Source of the DNA: Aquanectria penicillioides
Lineage: Eukaryota > Ascomycota > Sordariomycetes > Hypocreales > Nectriaceae
Direction of reading: 5' to 3'
Assembly (NCBI GenBank): GCA_003415625.1
Contig: PYIU01000005.1
Span: forward strand, 1,617,001-1,681,000
DNA: 64,000 bases
The notes beneath the pieces are model-generated. The model saw only the letters and a program-made list of their open reading frames with translations, did no database searches and had not been told where the DNA came from. How positions within the stretch are numbered: position 1 is the first letter of the stretch; every line of letters starts with the position of its first letter. Position numbers and translations under genes: made by a program. Positions 48,545-60,195 of the stretch are shown here, one piece after another.

Positions 48545-49108
48545 GCGAGCCATGAAGGGGATTAGGATGATTCATCTTGTCAATGGGGGCTAGGACATTT
48601 GATGATACCGACATGTATATTTATCTACTTTAGTGTTTTTTTTTTCTCTTTTGGGATACCCTTCAGATTGGGAAGTACGGTGTTGATAGATGTGGACGGT
48701 TGGTTATTTTGTGAATGGGGGGATGATGCAGGAAAGGCTGTTCAAGGCACTTGCAATCGGGTCCTATTTTCCCGCCCGTGCTATAGAGCAGAGAGAGCCA
48801 CATGGATCTCTTACCGCCAACAATAAAAATATCAGGTCAAGAGCAACGAATTTATTTTCCAATGTAATGGTTTAAAATTATCCATATCTCTGAAACACAA
48901 AACAAAACATTTGAGATAAACATGCAAGGCTTAAAAACTGAATATCTCGTTTCTTGGTGGCAAAGGTTTAGTGACTACTATTCTATACTCATAAAAAAAT
49001 GATATAACAAACCGAGACAGGTCCCTTGCGTGTCTATCTATCTGGCTTCTCTGACTTTGTGCAGAAATTCTACACAATCGCACGTTTCTTTCATTGCTCA
49101 CGGGCTTT
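48545..49108. other. Convergent 3' regions, no gene seen
   Basis: An AT-rich 564-base gap between the RBR ligase and the minus-strand ABC transporter. It contains AATAAAAATA near 48823-48832 and many A runs, consistent with polyadenylation of the RBR transcript. Confidence 0.45.
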
Positions 49109-51396
49109 TCATGCAGCCGTCAACTCAGCAATTCGGCGCTCAAGCTCAGGAACCTGCCGCAGACGGACCTCAAGCTCCTCCCGCTCATCCTCAAGCTTGA
49201 GGCGGCGGTCAGCATCCAAGCGGGTGAAGACGTAGTTGCCCTGGCCGTCGAACTGGAGAATGTGGGTGTGGTACTTCCAAAGACTGCGGCGGTGGCTGAC
49301 GGTCATGAGTGTGATGCCGAGGGACTTGGCCGTGTCGTACATGACTTTCTCAGTATCAAGGGTGACGCTGCTAGTGCACTCGTCGAGGATGGCGTAGCGA
49401 GGACGGTGATAGAAGAGGCGGGCCATTGCAACGCGCTGCTGAAGGCCGCCCGAGAGGACATCGCGCCACTCAGCTTCGGCATCCCAACCCTCCTCGTAAA
49501 GCTCGACCAGGTGCTCGAGGCCAAGCGTCTTGAGGATTGAGACGAGGTCAGCATCAGTGACTCCACGGGAACGCATCTGGCGTAGGGAGTCGGGATAAAT
49601 TATCTGCTGACGTAGAGAGCCACGAGAAAGATATGGCCGCTGGGGAATATAGAAGATTGCGTGAAAAGGAGGTTTGTGAACGGTACCGCCGTAAACCGGC
49701 CAGAGACCACCAAGGATGCGGAAGAGAGACGACTTGCCACAGCCGTTGGGGCCCACGACAAGGAGATGGTCGCCGTGCTTAAGGGAGAAAGACAGGGCCT
49801 TGATGAGAACGTCTCCGTTAGGGGAGATGATAGGACTAGCAGGTGAGTTGTCAGTAAATACGGGTTGTGGCTTTGTTGGTTTTCCTTACACATCAACAAA
49901 GGTAATGTCTTTGCTCTCATGAACCGTTCCTCGTCCTTTGAGCACTGCCTCGTTATTCTCCGTACCGGAAGATGAGACGAGCTTTTTCTCAAAGTGACCG
50001 GACTGTACATCATCCATGACATCAAGAAGCGTGGCTACGCGAGAAGTATATCCTGCTAGCTCCATTATTTCTCTGTATGAGAACATGATACGGCCGAAGG
50101 CATCAGAAGCAGAGAGAAGCATGCGCCGGTTGGTGACGAAAGCTTCAGTACGGTCACCCATGTTCATGGCGATATGTCCAGGCATTTTGACGAAGACTGG
50201 TGCACTGCAAAGTAGCAGTCCGAGGGCGCCCCAGAAGTATTTGATGACGAAATCCTCCATGAAGCCGTGGTAAAAGCGACGACGAAGGATGTAATTGACA
50301 TGCTTGATGAGAGTGAAGTAGCCCTTGTCAAGAGTGTCTCTCTCAGCCTTGTGGCCTCCGTAGAGGGCGATTTCCTCGCTGTAATCGATAAGGCGCGAGT
50401 GTTGGAAGCGGAATTCTCCTTCGAGCCGGGCCTCGTCGGCAACGTACTTGCCGAATGGCGGAGTTAGTGCTCTCATTACGTTTGCAGAGAGTTGCACAAG
50501 GAGAGACATGAAGACGACACCTTCGCCGCCAACGCTCTTTGAGAGAGAGTATGTGTAGATTGTCTATTCCAAATCAGCAGGGTTCCACAGGATGGTTGTG
50601 AGGGAAGCGCACCATGTCCAGCATCGGCTTGGCCAAGTTGCTGTACAGCTCCGCTAGGCTGTTTGAGAATTTGGATACGTCCACAGCAATGAGCTGATCC
50701 GGGTTCTTTATTCGGTCATCTAAAGCTGAAATACCATAGAAGGTCAAGTTGGACAAGTACTTGTCGTGAATAAACTGCGTTAAACGTGTTCGGTACTTGA
50801 GCGACAACTCCGCCTGGTGATACGACAGCTGGGCACATGTTAGTAAACAACGGTTAGAATAGGAAAGTCGGGATGCCTACCATGGAGTTTGTGAATGTGG
50901 CCGGCACCGCAATAAGCATCCACCAGACAATGCGCTTGAGGAATTCCTTGCCGTTGCCCTTGACAAGAGCCTTGACAATTGCACCGTCCATCTCCGCAAC
51001 ACGCACGCTGATAAGCGTTCTTAGCACCAAAAAGAAGCTATGGCTCATCAGCAGCCGAGCCTCTTTGCTGCGCCATCCTGGAATAACGATGCGCAGCAAG
51101 CGCAAGAGAGAGCGGAAGAACTCGCGATTCAACTCGACCTTCTTCCTGGGCGTTTCCTCGCCGCCGGAGGTGGAGGTAGTGCCGCGGCGGGCGGCGCGCT
51201 GGGCCGCCTCGCGAGCAGAGGCAGCCTTTTGCTCGGAAATGGCATGGCGGATGCGGTTCGCGAGCGCAAGGAAAAGAGTGATCCAGACGGCGCGGGAGAT
51301 GCGGGAGCGATTCGAGACGTACAGCCCGGTGAGGCGGGAGAGGATGCCGCGAAGGGTGCGGTCACCGGGCAGGAGGAGTTTCGACTGTGAGGCCAT
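49109..51396 (-). CDS. Peroxisomal ABCD half-transporter for long-chain acyl-CoA (PXA1/PXA2 type)
   Basis: This imports long-chain fatty acids or their CoA esters into peroxisomes for beta-oxidation. Exons on the minus strand are 50881-51396, 50613-50828, 49890-50563 and 49109-49835, giving 710 residues. The N-terminal part holds the membrane domain with the ABCD-specific helix pattern ([30 protein letters not shown]). The nucleotide-binding domain has Walker [10 protein letters not shown], the ABC signature LSGGLQQR, Walker [10 protein letters not shown] and the H-loop VSHR. Donors include GTAAGG and GTGCGC. Yeast works as a Pxa1-Pxa2 heterodimer; the partner gene is not in this window and I cannot decide which subunit this is. 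Confidence 0.92.
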
Positions 51397-52110
51397 TGCG
51401 GCGACGCGGGTGCGACGGCCTCGTAGAGTCGTGGGTTTGTTGGGAAGTGTGAAGGGGGGGGGTTCGAAGGTGGTGATAGTTTGAAACTGACGGAGGGCGA
51501 CAACGACGTCACGTCACGTCACGGGCAGTCGCATCTGGGGCTGGGGAAGGCTAGGGAGGAAAGAGCCAGGGTGGAGGGTTGAGAGTAAGGGGAAGGCAGA
51601 GGGCTCGCGTTCACAGCATTTGCGAAATGAATCTTAAAAAGAGGCAGACAATGTGGGTGCTTGTGCCTTGTAACGACTACATGGCTGTCAGACCCGTGGT
51701 CCCGGACGGAATCCCTGTGGTCTTGTGAGTCGAGTTGAGTTGGAGTCGCCAGAAGCTCCTCGGCCGAAGCGAATCCGGGGCAGGTCACTGGCCACTGGCT
51801 CCTCCCCACACTCTCCATCCCCTGTCCCGTCGGCATGTGATTGACATTTGACAATGGCGGAGACGTAGGCCCCACTGAAAGCCACCAGCCACACCTTACA
51901 TAACCATAACCGCCCAAAGACTCCAGACGAGTTACCAGCCACGCGATAACGCAGTTGTTATCGGGCGAGCGCTCCAGCCACAGCGGCGGGGAATCACTGA
52001 TTTTTTGGTCGCATCGCGGGGCAACTTTTTTGACTTGCTCACATCTGCAACACGCCGTTGCTAACTCTCTTTCCGACAATACATTCCCCGTTCCCCCTTT
52101 ACCTGCCAAG
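51397..52110. promoter_or_regulatory. Divergent region between the ABC transporter and DPH3
   Basis: The 714 bases separate two divergent starts (51396 minus, 52111 plus). It has a poly-G run near 51456-51463 and ACGTCACGTCACGTCACG at 51506-51523, a triple TCACG unit. No gene is seen. Confidence 0.45.
51506..51523 (+). repeat. Triple ACGTC/TCACG repeat in the ABCD/DPH3 promoter
   Basis: The core TCACG is repeated three times in a row beside the divergent start sites. ACGTCA resembles a CRE/bZIP half-site, but the assignment is only by similarity. Confidence 0.6.
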
Positions 52111-52484
52111 ATGTCCGACGACGAGAACTATTCCATATACGATGAGATCGAGATCGAGGACATGACCTTTGACGAGGCCATGCAGGTCTACACCTACCCT
52201 TGCCCGTGTGGCGACAAATTCCAGATCACCCTTGATGATCTGCTCGACGAGCAGGACATTGCCGTTTGTCCCAGCTGCAGCCTCATGATCCGCGTTATTT
52301 ACGATCTGGTTAGTTTTGTTTTGGACTTTGCGTTTCTAGTCTTCCAGTTGAGATATCTAACATTGTTCAGGATGATTTGTCCAAGCCCCCAACCGACCCT
52401 CCGGTAGCCAAGTCCCCATCGCTGCCTGATTGCCCAAAGAAGTATACAAAACCGATAAGCAACAACCCACTGCACCGGAATTGA
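52111..52484 (+). CDS. DPH3: Diphthamide biosynthesis protein 3 (Dph3/Kti11)
   Basis: This is a CSL-type zinc/iron protein that donates electrons to Dph1-Dph2 in diphthamide synthesis on elongation factor 2 and also assists Elongator. Exons 52111-52308 and 52371-52484 give 103 residues. The CSL pattern is complete: YDEIEIEDM, then CPCGDKFQI with paired cysteines, then [13 protein letters not shown] with the second pair. The tail after [11 protein letters not shown] is longer than in yeast Dph3 (about 82 residues). Start ATG 52111 (MSDDENYS) follows a short CT-rich leader. Confidence 0.93.
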
Positions 52485-53266
52485 TGGAAGCCGACGCTCT
52501 CCGTATCTCGGGTTTCCCGCTGACGTCTTCCTCCGGAACCAACCCTTCACGTCACGTTTACTTGGTCAAAGAATGTCCCGAGGGCCTTCCTATAGCGCCC
52601 GTGGAACCCATGTTCATGATCCCTGGGGATCGCCCAGTCAATGAGGGTATCACTTCAGGAACCGCTCCCTGGTAGCAAATTTGGGGGCCTCACTGCAGTA
52701 GCAACCGTCGACCAAGAAAGTGATGTTGCTTTGGGGTGGGCAGTGAGGATGGCGCCTTCGAATGCCTGGGCTATCAGTGTCGACACTGGCGCTACGCTGA
52801 TGGATGTGGGACGTCGACGCGACGCAAATTGCGCAGCTGAGCCCCGGGAGTCGGGTCCTCCGGCTTAGGCACCGAGCCGTTCTCGTAGAGAACTGCACAA
52901 TCATGACAAACGGTTTACGACATCAAGAGACATTGAGATTTAGCGAATAAAAGGGCATCATCTTGCTCATTATTCCGATGTGGCCATCGTGCTTTAAACG
53001 CCTTCATCATCACGTCACAGTCATGGCGTAATTCGTTGAGTTGGTTTAAGTGTTCCCATGTATCATTACGGGTATCTATTATTATCATTATGAATAGGCC
53101 GAAGCGACATCGCTTCACGAATTGAATGCATCCTTCAGTGGCCTCCCCAAATCTTTGTGTCTGACTTTGGCCTCTTATCTATACCGTCTAGGTGTGCCCA
53201 CAGATGCGTGTATTCCAGCAGAACGAAAGGATTTGTTTGTCCTCTTAGTGAATAAGAGAGCTCCAT
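52485..53266. other. Convergent 3' regions, no gene seen
   Basis: This 780-base gap follows DPH3 and precedes the minus-strand Ser/Thr-rich gene. Frames in it show no coding bias; AT-rich stretches near 52940-53100 suit 3' processing. Confidence 0.4.
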
Positions 53267-53677
53267 TTACAGAGCGACCATGCCGGCAGCGACGAGGCCC
53301 AGAAGGGCAGCGACGGAACCCTCCATCTTGAGAGAAGAGGCGGCACCGGTGGAGACGGCGGCGGGCTGGGAGGTCTTGGTGCTGCCGCTGCTGCTGCCAG
53401 TCTTGGTGGTGAGGCTGCTGGTGGGAGTGACCTTGGGGGTGGTGTAGACAGTGCCGTTGGAGTAGCCTGTGTCCTGTTAGATTCTTATCTTGGGTGGAAT
53501 TGGTATGTAAAAAGGGGGAAGAGGACTCGACTTACTCTTGGAGGTAGGGAGAACGGGAGGGTAGCTGGTCTTCACGGGAGCAGGTGAAGAAACAGGGGTG
53601 GGCACGGGGGTGTTGGACGGGGGAAGGTAGCCGGCCGAGGCGACACCAGCGAGAGCGAGGACGTGAGTGAAACGCAT
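53267..53677 (-). CDS. Small secreted Ser/Thr/Pro-rich, probably GPI-anchored protein
   Basis: Exons 53536-53677 and 53267-53466 splice in frame to 113 residues. Residues 1-15 (MRFTHVLALAGVASA) are a signal peptide. The mature part is a Pro/Ser/Thr-rich stalk (NTPVPTPVSSPAPVKTS, TPTSSLTTKTGSSSGSTK) likely to be O-glycosylated. The C terminus (SVAALLGLVAAGMVAL) is hydrophobic after a small-residue stretch, the form of a GPI attachment signal. No globular domain or cysteine is present. It resembles small fungal cell-wall glycoproteins; I cannot name it. Confidence 0.82.
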
Positions 53678-53748
53678 TTTTGAAGATGTTTTGAGTGGTT
53701 TTTAAAAAATAAAAAATAAAAAGAAGAAGGGTTTGAAAAGACGTAGGA

Positions 53749-53772
53749 GTGTTTGTGTTTGTGTTTGTGTGG
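53749..53772 (+). repeat. GTGTTT hexamer array
   Basis: About four tandem copies of GTGTTT lie upstream of the Ser/Thr-rich gene. Simple sequence. Confidence 0.75.
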
Positions 53773-54276
53773 TAGTTGTTGCTGTTGGAGAAACGAGAGA
53801 CTTGGACCGAAGAGGATTTGGGACCTGGCTCTTTAAATGTTGGGAGACTTGGGACGAACAAGTTGCTTGGGAGATTAAAGCCAGGAGTTGGATGGAGAAA
53901 CGAGGATATTATATATCAATCTATCTCAGGCGACATTCGGCGGCAATCCGGGCTACCTCCCCAGCTCAGATAAGTGGTCCTAGCCACGATCACCAGGGGG
54001 GGGGGGGCTTGCATCATCCCAATTGCGTAGAGTTGAGCTGTAGTAGATGTCCCTCGGGGCGACGAATCACCAGTCGGACAAAGGAGCTCGATTGACTCCA
54101 GATCCCAGCTCCACTCGGTCTTGCATACTGAGATGCATGGTTGGATCCTAGCTTTGGTCCCCTCTTTTTTTCTTTTTCCTTTTTTTTCTGGTCCTCCTCT
54201 CGCTCCTGTGGCGAACCCCCGGCGACGGCGAAAGGCGACGACTTCTATGGGTCAACTTGTGGCAGTGTGGCCGTGG

Positions 54277-54321
54277 CGTGTGGCCGTGGTGGTGGTGGTG
54301 GTGGTGTGGTGGTGATGGTGG
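54277..54321 (+). repeat. GTG trinucleotide array
   Basis: A run of GTG units with a few interruptions. No associated gene is evident. Confidence 0.8.
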
Positions 54322-54510
54322 CCGCCGAAGGCCCCAAAAAATGCGTCATTGGTGCATCTGAGCCCCAACCTCCTCCACTATTCCGTCGACCTGCTTGCTG
54401 GAACCACCGAACAAGAGGCAACCCAACCCGCCCGTCGCCTTTCGGTTTCATGCGAGCTGGACCAGCAAATGGCCCATCCCACTTGCTGCTCTTGTCAATG
54501 CCGGCTGCAG

Positions 54511-54545
54511 GCTGCGTGGGCTGCGTGGGCTGCGTGGGCTGCGTG
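54511..54545 (+). repeat. Tandem 9-mer GCTGCGTGG (four copies)
   Basis: Three exact copies and one near-exact copy lie head to tail. It lies in non-coding DNA. Confidence 0.85.
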
Positions 54546-55268
54546 CTATTTACGGCTCATCCAATGTGTATGCGTGCCTTTCGGCCACCACGGAGGGAGG
54601 CTGGTGGATCACACGTCAGGGCCTTGTTTCTACGACAAAGAGTCTTGCGCGTCCCTCGCCCTCTCTGGGTCCCTATGTAACCCGCAGATCATGGCATGGA
54701 TCTCCATCCCCCGGTCCGTGTCACAGAGTTATTGCAGGCTAAATGACTGCTCCGTGCTCTGCTCCGTCTACTATTGCGAATGCCCTTGTCGTCGCCAAAA
54801 CCCAGCCATGGGCCATGGCCATGATGTGTCGCTCGCCTATCTTGCGTCATAGCACCTTGTCATGACTAGGCAGCGCCTCTTTTTGTGACTAGCTCCCAGA
54901 GCTGAGAGCTTGTCACCTTTTGACACCTTGGCCGACTCCCAAAAATTCCCAAAATGGCTCGGCCCATCGCTCTTCTTGGCCTTCAGTCTATTGAACTGAC
55001 TGCATGAGCCGGTGTCGGGATACTATCTCGGTTGGTTTTCCGACCGGCGCCATTGGTCGTTCATGCAAGAGGAATGCTGCTCTGGGTAGCGTCACTTCGT
55101 GTTGCTCTCATAGCGTCCGTTGGCGCCTCGCCGGCCGAGAAGCCATCTCTGCATCGGAACAAACAGGCAGCCCTATCGCGCCGCCACCTCCACTTTCTTC
55201 ACCGGGGAAAGCAACGGAGGAAAAAGCAGATCAAAGCCAACCAAGGAAAAAGGGCCAAAAGATAAGCC

Positions 55269-55271
<3 letters not shown>

Positions 55272-55314
<43 letters not shown>
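55272..55314 (+). repeat. GA dinucleotide microsatellite
   Basis: About 21 uninterrupted AG units. This is the longest microsatellite in the window and likely to be length-polymorphic. Confidence 0.95.
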
Positions 55315-55318
<4 letters not shown>

Positions 55319-55547
55319 TCTGCGCATTGCGTGCCGATATGCCATGACACTATTCGCTACTCAACCTTGACTTGACAAAAGGCCCCCGTGCGAAAAAAAA
55401 AAAGCTTAGACGCCATCTATCAAGCTGCCCCTCCAGCCACTATCTTGCATCAACGTACCATAGTTGCAAAAGGTGAATCCAGGTCGCTCACTAACATGAC
55501 GCCCGCTCCAGTTTACAGTCGCATTGCGCGCACGACGAAAACCGAGA

Positions 55548-55601
55548 CATACACACGCACACATACGAACACACACACGCACAACATACGCACGCAACAC
55601 A
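55548..55601 (+). repeat. CA-rich imperfect microsatellite
   Basis: Mixed ACAC/ACGC units with interruptions. No coding or structural role is seen. Confidence 0.75.
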
Positions 55602-55965
55602 ATGCATCGTTCCCTGGCCCTGCAAATCCCTCATTGGATGACGCCACACCTCAGGGTCCAATCGTGTTCCAGAACCGCCCAACAGCCAGCCCATCCCCCC
55701 TACATGAACGTCGTGGCTGGGCCAACCCAGCTGCCGCCACAGTCCCAACACCAAGGATTCGGCCGTTCAATGCGCTACTGGTCCATATCTTTCCTATCTG
55801 CTTAGCGAGCTGTGTCATGTTTATACACCGGCAGATGAATGGGTGTGCCGACCTCCCGCGGCAGATCCTTTTCGAAACTCCAACCTCAGAGATTTTTGTT
55901 ATCTCACCACAGAGAAAGGATGGCGATGCTTGTCCAGGAATGGGGATTGGGACAATGGTGTTGCT

Positions 55966-56056
55966 CCCCGTCCCCCGTCCCCCGTCCCCTATACTCCATC
56001 CCCCCTCCCCCGTCCCCCTATACTCCATCCCCCCTCCCCTCCCCTCCCCTCCCCTC
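55966..56056 (+). repeat. C-rich composite tandem repeat
   Basis: CCCCGTCC units, two copies of a roughly 29-base block containing CTATACTCCATCC, then about five CCCCT units. One strand is almost pure C, so it may form unusual secondary structure. Confidence 0.8.
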
Positions 56057-56331
56057 CTTCTCCATCTTTTGCCATCTCCTTGTAATTTGCCCTTCCCATC
56101 GCATCCCAGCACGCCTTTGCTACTCGAGATTTGCCCATCTTTAACTAATACAACATGGTGATATTGCGATGTTCCGTCACTATTGCGCGCTGCAGGGATC
56201 TCGTAATCTCAAAAATAAAGCAGTCTTCTCTACATAATATTGTGTCATAACAAAGGATCCCGGTCTACCTCAATTCATCCAGTCGCCGTTTTCATCTACC
56301 GGTCATGTAGGTCTAACATTGCATCTCACGC

Positions 56332-59300
56332 TCAAGCCTCCACGTTCTCAAAGAAGAAAGTCGGCACGCCAGGAACGGAGTTCTCGGCCGCTGGCGCTGT
56401 AACATCAACCTCCTTGCCGTCTGCAAGGTTCACGGCCTTCTTTCCGCCCTCCTCAACGGCCAGAATGTCGCAAGACACAAGGCCACCAGTTCGGACCAGG
56501 CCAGGGACCATCTGCAAGAGGGTCTCCTTCTCATTAAACGAGAGCTTCTGCTCAAGGACCGCGCTGGTAGGCTCGCCGGCCTGCAGGCGCTTCTTCAGGG
56601 TCTGGACGAAGGGCATGGCCTTCTTCATCTCGCCCATCTTGCCAATCTTGCCGTTCAGGACCTTGTCGTTGACCGACTTGGCCTCGGGATCCCACATCTC
56701 CTTGAGCAGTTCAATGTACTTAGCCTGCCAGGCAGGGAACTTGTCGTTCACGAAGATGGTCAACTTCTTGGGCTTCTTGGGGTCGAAAGAAGTCTCCTTG
56801 CCCTTAGCCTTCTTCTTCAGCTGCTGGCCCTCGGCAGAGTTGACGCTAGAGGCCGTGTTGCGGACATAGTCTCGCTTGGCAGACAGGGAGCCATCAACAG
56901 CACCAGGCTCGGGGAAGCGGGCGTTGTGGACAGTGCCCTCCTTCTTTAGGACCTCGAGCCAGATGTGCTCAGACCAGTGGGGAGCGACGACTGCGAGCAG
57001 CAGGGCCTGCCACTCAATGTATCGGAGGACCAGGTCCTTGTGCATCTTGATGTTGGCAGCGGCGCAAGACTCACGGTAGAAATCACGGGCGCTGGTCAAC
57101 TCGTACAGGCCAGCCTTGAGGGCCAGCTTATAGTTGGTGTTGATGTACTGATCAATAGCCTCCTGGGCAACGGCGTTTAGCTCGTTCTCAAACAGGGAGT
57201 CCTGGAACGAGTTCATCTCTCCGTCTCGGAGCTGCTCCTGGTCGCGCACCATCTCCTCGCACCACTCACGCAGATTAAATAGGCGCAGGATGTTGTTGTC
57301 GGCGACGTCCTCCTCAAAGTTGGCATCAGTGACTCCATCACCGGCATCGGCCAGAGCAATTCGAGACGCATCGGCGCCATATTTATCAACCAACTCTTGG
57401 AGCGTCATGAAGTTACCGGTACTCTTGCTCATCTTCTCACCGTTCAGCATCAGGTGACCGTTAGCTCGAATACCACGGGGCCAGTACTCCGGAGTGAACA
57501 TGGCCAGGTGGATATACAGGAAGAAGGTCAAGTGGTTGGGGATCAGGTCCTTGCCGGAGACTCGAACGTCAAGAGGGTAGAAGTACTCGAACTCACGGCG
57601 CATGCTCTCCAGGGTCTCCTTGGGGATCTTACTAGCGCTCATAATGTCGTCACTAAGGTCGCGACGGCAGAAAATGTAATCCCAAACCTCGTCAACCATC
57701 TGCTCAGGGCCGACGTTACCCAGACCCTTGGTGCGGCCGAAGATATCGTTGTGCAGGTAGTGGGCGACGGTGTAGTAGGCCATGTAGATAGTTGAGTCAC
57801 TCAGACTCTCGACCAGGAACTGGGTGTCCCAGGGCAGCTTGGAGCCCAGACCGAAGCTACGGGCGCAAGCCCACTGGTTGAGCCAGTTGAGGACACTCTC
57901 GAAGCCATTCTTGGTCTCGGCGGAGTAGGTCTCGAGGCCCTTTCCGTCGGCATTCTCAACCCACTGCAGAGCCGTCTGCTTCCATGACTCCTCGCCATAA
58001 TCCAGGTACCACTGGTCCATGAGGGCAACGATACAGTCGTCGCCAGATCGGCTGACAACCTTGCGCTCGGGCTCAGAGTAAGCAAAGGCTTCGCCAGCAT
58101 CAATCATCTGCTGTCGGACCTTGGGCTTGGCGACCTCAACCTTCTCACCCTTGAAGTCGCCAACCTTGAGAATACCCTGGTAAAACCCCTCCTTGTAAGC
58201 CAGCTCCTTGGCCTCCTCTAGTTGCTTGGTGTCCTTGGGCGAGTTGATCTTGAACTTCTTGACTAGGAACGGCGCACAGAGGTCGCCATACGAGGGAGTC
58301 TCTATGATGGGGAAGATCTCCAGCTCGGCCCACTCCTTCTGGATACCGTAATAATCGGCCTTCTTGGCCAGGTCGCTGACAGTTGCAAAGTCATCAGGGC
58401 TGTCTGAGGGCACGGATGTAACAACACCGGTTCCCTTAGTGGGCAGGACAGTCTCCATGGGGAGAACGCGGACGCCCTCCTTGTGGAGAGACAGAGGGGC
58501 ATTAACCAAGGTGCCCACAATGTCAGTGCCGGCGATCTCGGCGGCCTTCTCGATCACGCCCTCCTGGGCAAAGATACCCTGGTAGGCCATGTTGCGAGCA
58601 GCGCGGTCGGTAATCACGTAGTAGTCGGTCTCGTTCGCCTTGAAGACGCCATAGGTGATCTTGGGGCCAACAAAGCAGCAGGTCTGTCCGTACATAGTCT
58701 CGGGTCGCAGGGTGGCGGGAACAAGGAAGAAGTTGGAGCCCTCGGGGATCTTGCCCTTGATGGCCTCAGCGGCCTTGGGAGCCCACTCGAGGACCTTGAG
58801 CTTCAGGGCAGTGTATTCCTGGGGGTTAACCCCCTCGCCCTCCGATCGGTCGTGGTCCATGCAAGGCTGTCCGTCCTTGATCGAGTAGATGGTGTGTCGC
58901 TTGCCGAACTTGATCTTCTCCAGCTCCCTCAGGCGGTTCATCTGCCATCGAACAAAGGCATCGTAGTAAGGGTTGGCGTCGGTAGTGACAAAAGATCGGC
59001 GCCAGTCGATACGGCAACCAAAGTTAGACAGATCTCGCATAGTCAGGGGAGGGAAGTACTTCAGCCAGTGCTGGGGGTCGGCAAATTGATGAATCTCCTC
59101 GTCGGGGATACCAATGGCCTTCATGATTTGGAACTGATACTTCATCTTGACTGTCTTCGCAGCAGCCTTGCCCTTCTTTGCGGTAAACTTAGTAGGGTCC
59201 TCCTTGGTCTGCTTCTGGGGAGCGGCAGGCTTCTCCTCGGCGGCCTCCTCGTTGGGGTTGTAACCCTCGAAGTTCTGGCCAAACAGCTGGATCTCGTTGA

Positions 59301-59756
59301 CCAGCTTGTCGGCGCAGGCCTTAATGGGCATACCAGTGCAGTGGAAACCCATAGGGAACAAGGTACGCTTGCCCTGCATGCGAGCGACACCGGCGGCGAA
59401 CTCGACCTTGCTCACGGAGAATGAGTGGCCGGCGTGCAGGGTGCCGTTCATGTAGGGGTAGGCCATGCATCCGAAGAACTTGGGATATTTCTCTCGAAGC
59501 TCGGCGGCGGAAATGGAGTTGAGGGGGATCTCGGAGGTCGAGGGAGCATCAGGCTGGAAGACGCCATCGTCCTTCCACTTCTGCTGGTACTTTTTCTCAA
59601 TGGCGATCAGGGAGTCACGCTTTTCAGTCTGTGGTCGAGTGTTAGTCCATATGCTCTCAACTATGCTCAACAGCTCATACAACGTACGCCCTTGAGCTCC
59701 TTGGTCTTGGAAATGGCCAGAGCCTCCATGGCCTGGGGAACTGAGTCTGAAGCCAT
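56332..59756 (-). CDS. CDC60: Cytosolic leucyl-tRNA synthetase
   Basis: This class I aminoacyl-tRNA synthetase charges tRNA-Leu with leucine. Exons 59688-59756 and 56332-59628 join in frame to 1,121 residues, the usual length of fungal cytosolic LeuRS. The ATP-binding HIGH motif appears as HAGH in TLHAGHSFSVSK near residue 75, and KMSKS in GEKMSKSTGNF near 720. The CP1 editing domain lies between (ATLRPETMYGQT, PSDSPDDF). The C-terminal extension ends NSVPGVPTFFFENVEA. The start is MASDSVPQAMEAL in exon 1; a long in-frame upstream extension of exon 2 crosses the intron and is not used. Intact. Confidence 0.97.
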
Positions 59757-60195
59757 GGTGGGATCTCGTGCGCCGTAGTCGGAATTGCTTCAAGAGCCGA
59801 CAAAAGCTTGCGGTACTATTTGAGAACTTGCTATTAGTTTCTATAACATTCCATCTCCAACGACGGGATAAGAGTTGCGGTTTAAATAGGTGCACGTACC
59901 TTGTAATTCCACCTTGGGAAATTTTGAGTCACCGTTTGTCAATATCGAAACTGAGGTCCGGGAGAAGGAGGGGTGAAAATCGCGGGGCAACAGTGGCAGG
60001 CACCGCTGTGCGACGAGTGGCTAATGTGGCACGTTCATGTGGCTAGTGCGCGTAGGAATGAGGCGACGTTGTGGCGTCGCAACGGCTCTTGGTTCATTTT
60101 CCCAGACTCGAGCATATCATCACCATCCAGCGGGTGACTCGACAATCTCCCCTGCTGCCATTGAATCAGAGGCAAGGCAGATTCGAGCAAGCGCC
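59757..60195. promoter_or_regulatory. Divergent region between LeuRS and the small membrane protein
   Basis: The 439 bases lie between two divergent starts. It contains no recognisable gene. TGACTC at about 60136-60141 matches the core of the Gcn4/Cpc1 site, the general amino-acid control factor that acts on tRNA synthetase genes in fungi; one occurrence is weak evidence. Confidence 0.45.

Larger units (their letters stand above)
53678..56331. other. Long intergenic region of 2.65 kb, rich in simple repeats
   Basis: No gene is supported. It holds GTGTTT, GTG, GCTGCGTGG, GA, CA and C-rich CCCCGT/CCCCT arrays. Overlapping frames exist only because of repeats. The first 230 bases belong to the Ser/Thr-rich gene promoter; 56100-56331 is the probable 3' UTR of the LeuRS gene. 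Confidence 0.45.

Noticed and set aside
55388..56161. 257-residue frame through CA- and C-rich repeats
   Set aside because: Its residues (Thr/His and Pro runs) come from microsatellites.
58483..59424. 313-residue plus-strand frame over LeuRS
   Set aside because: Antisense shadow of the synthetase, which has both class I motifs.
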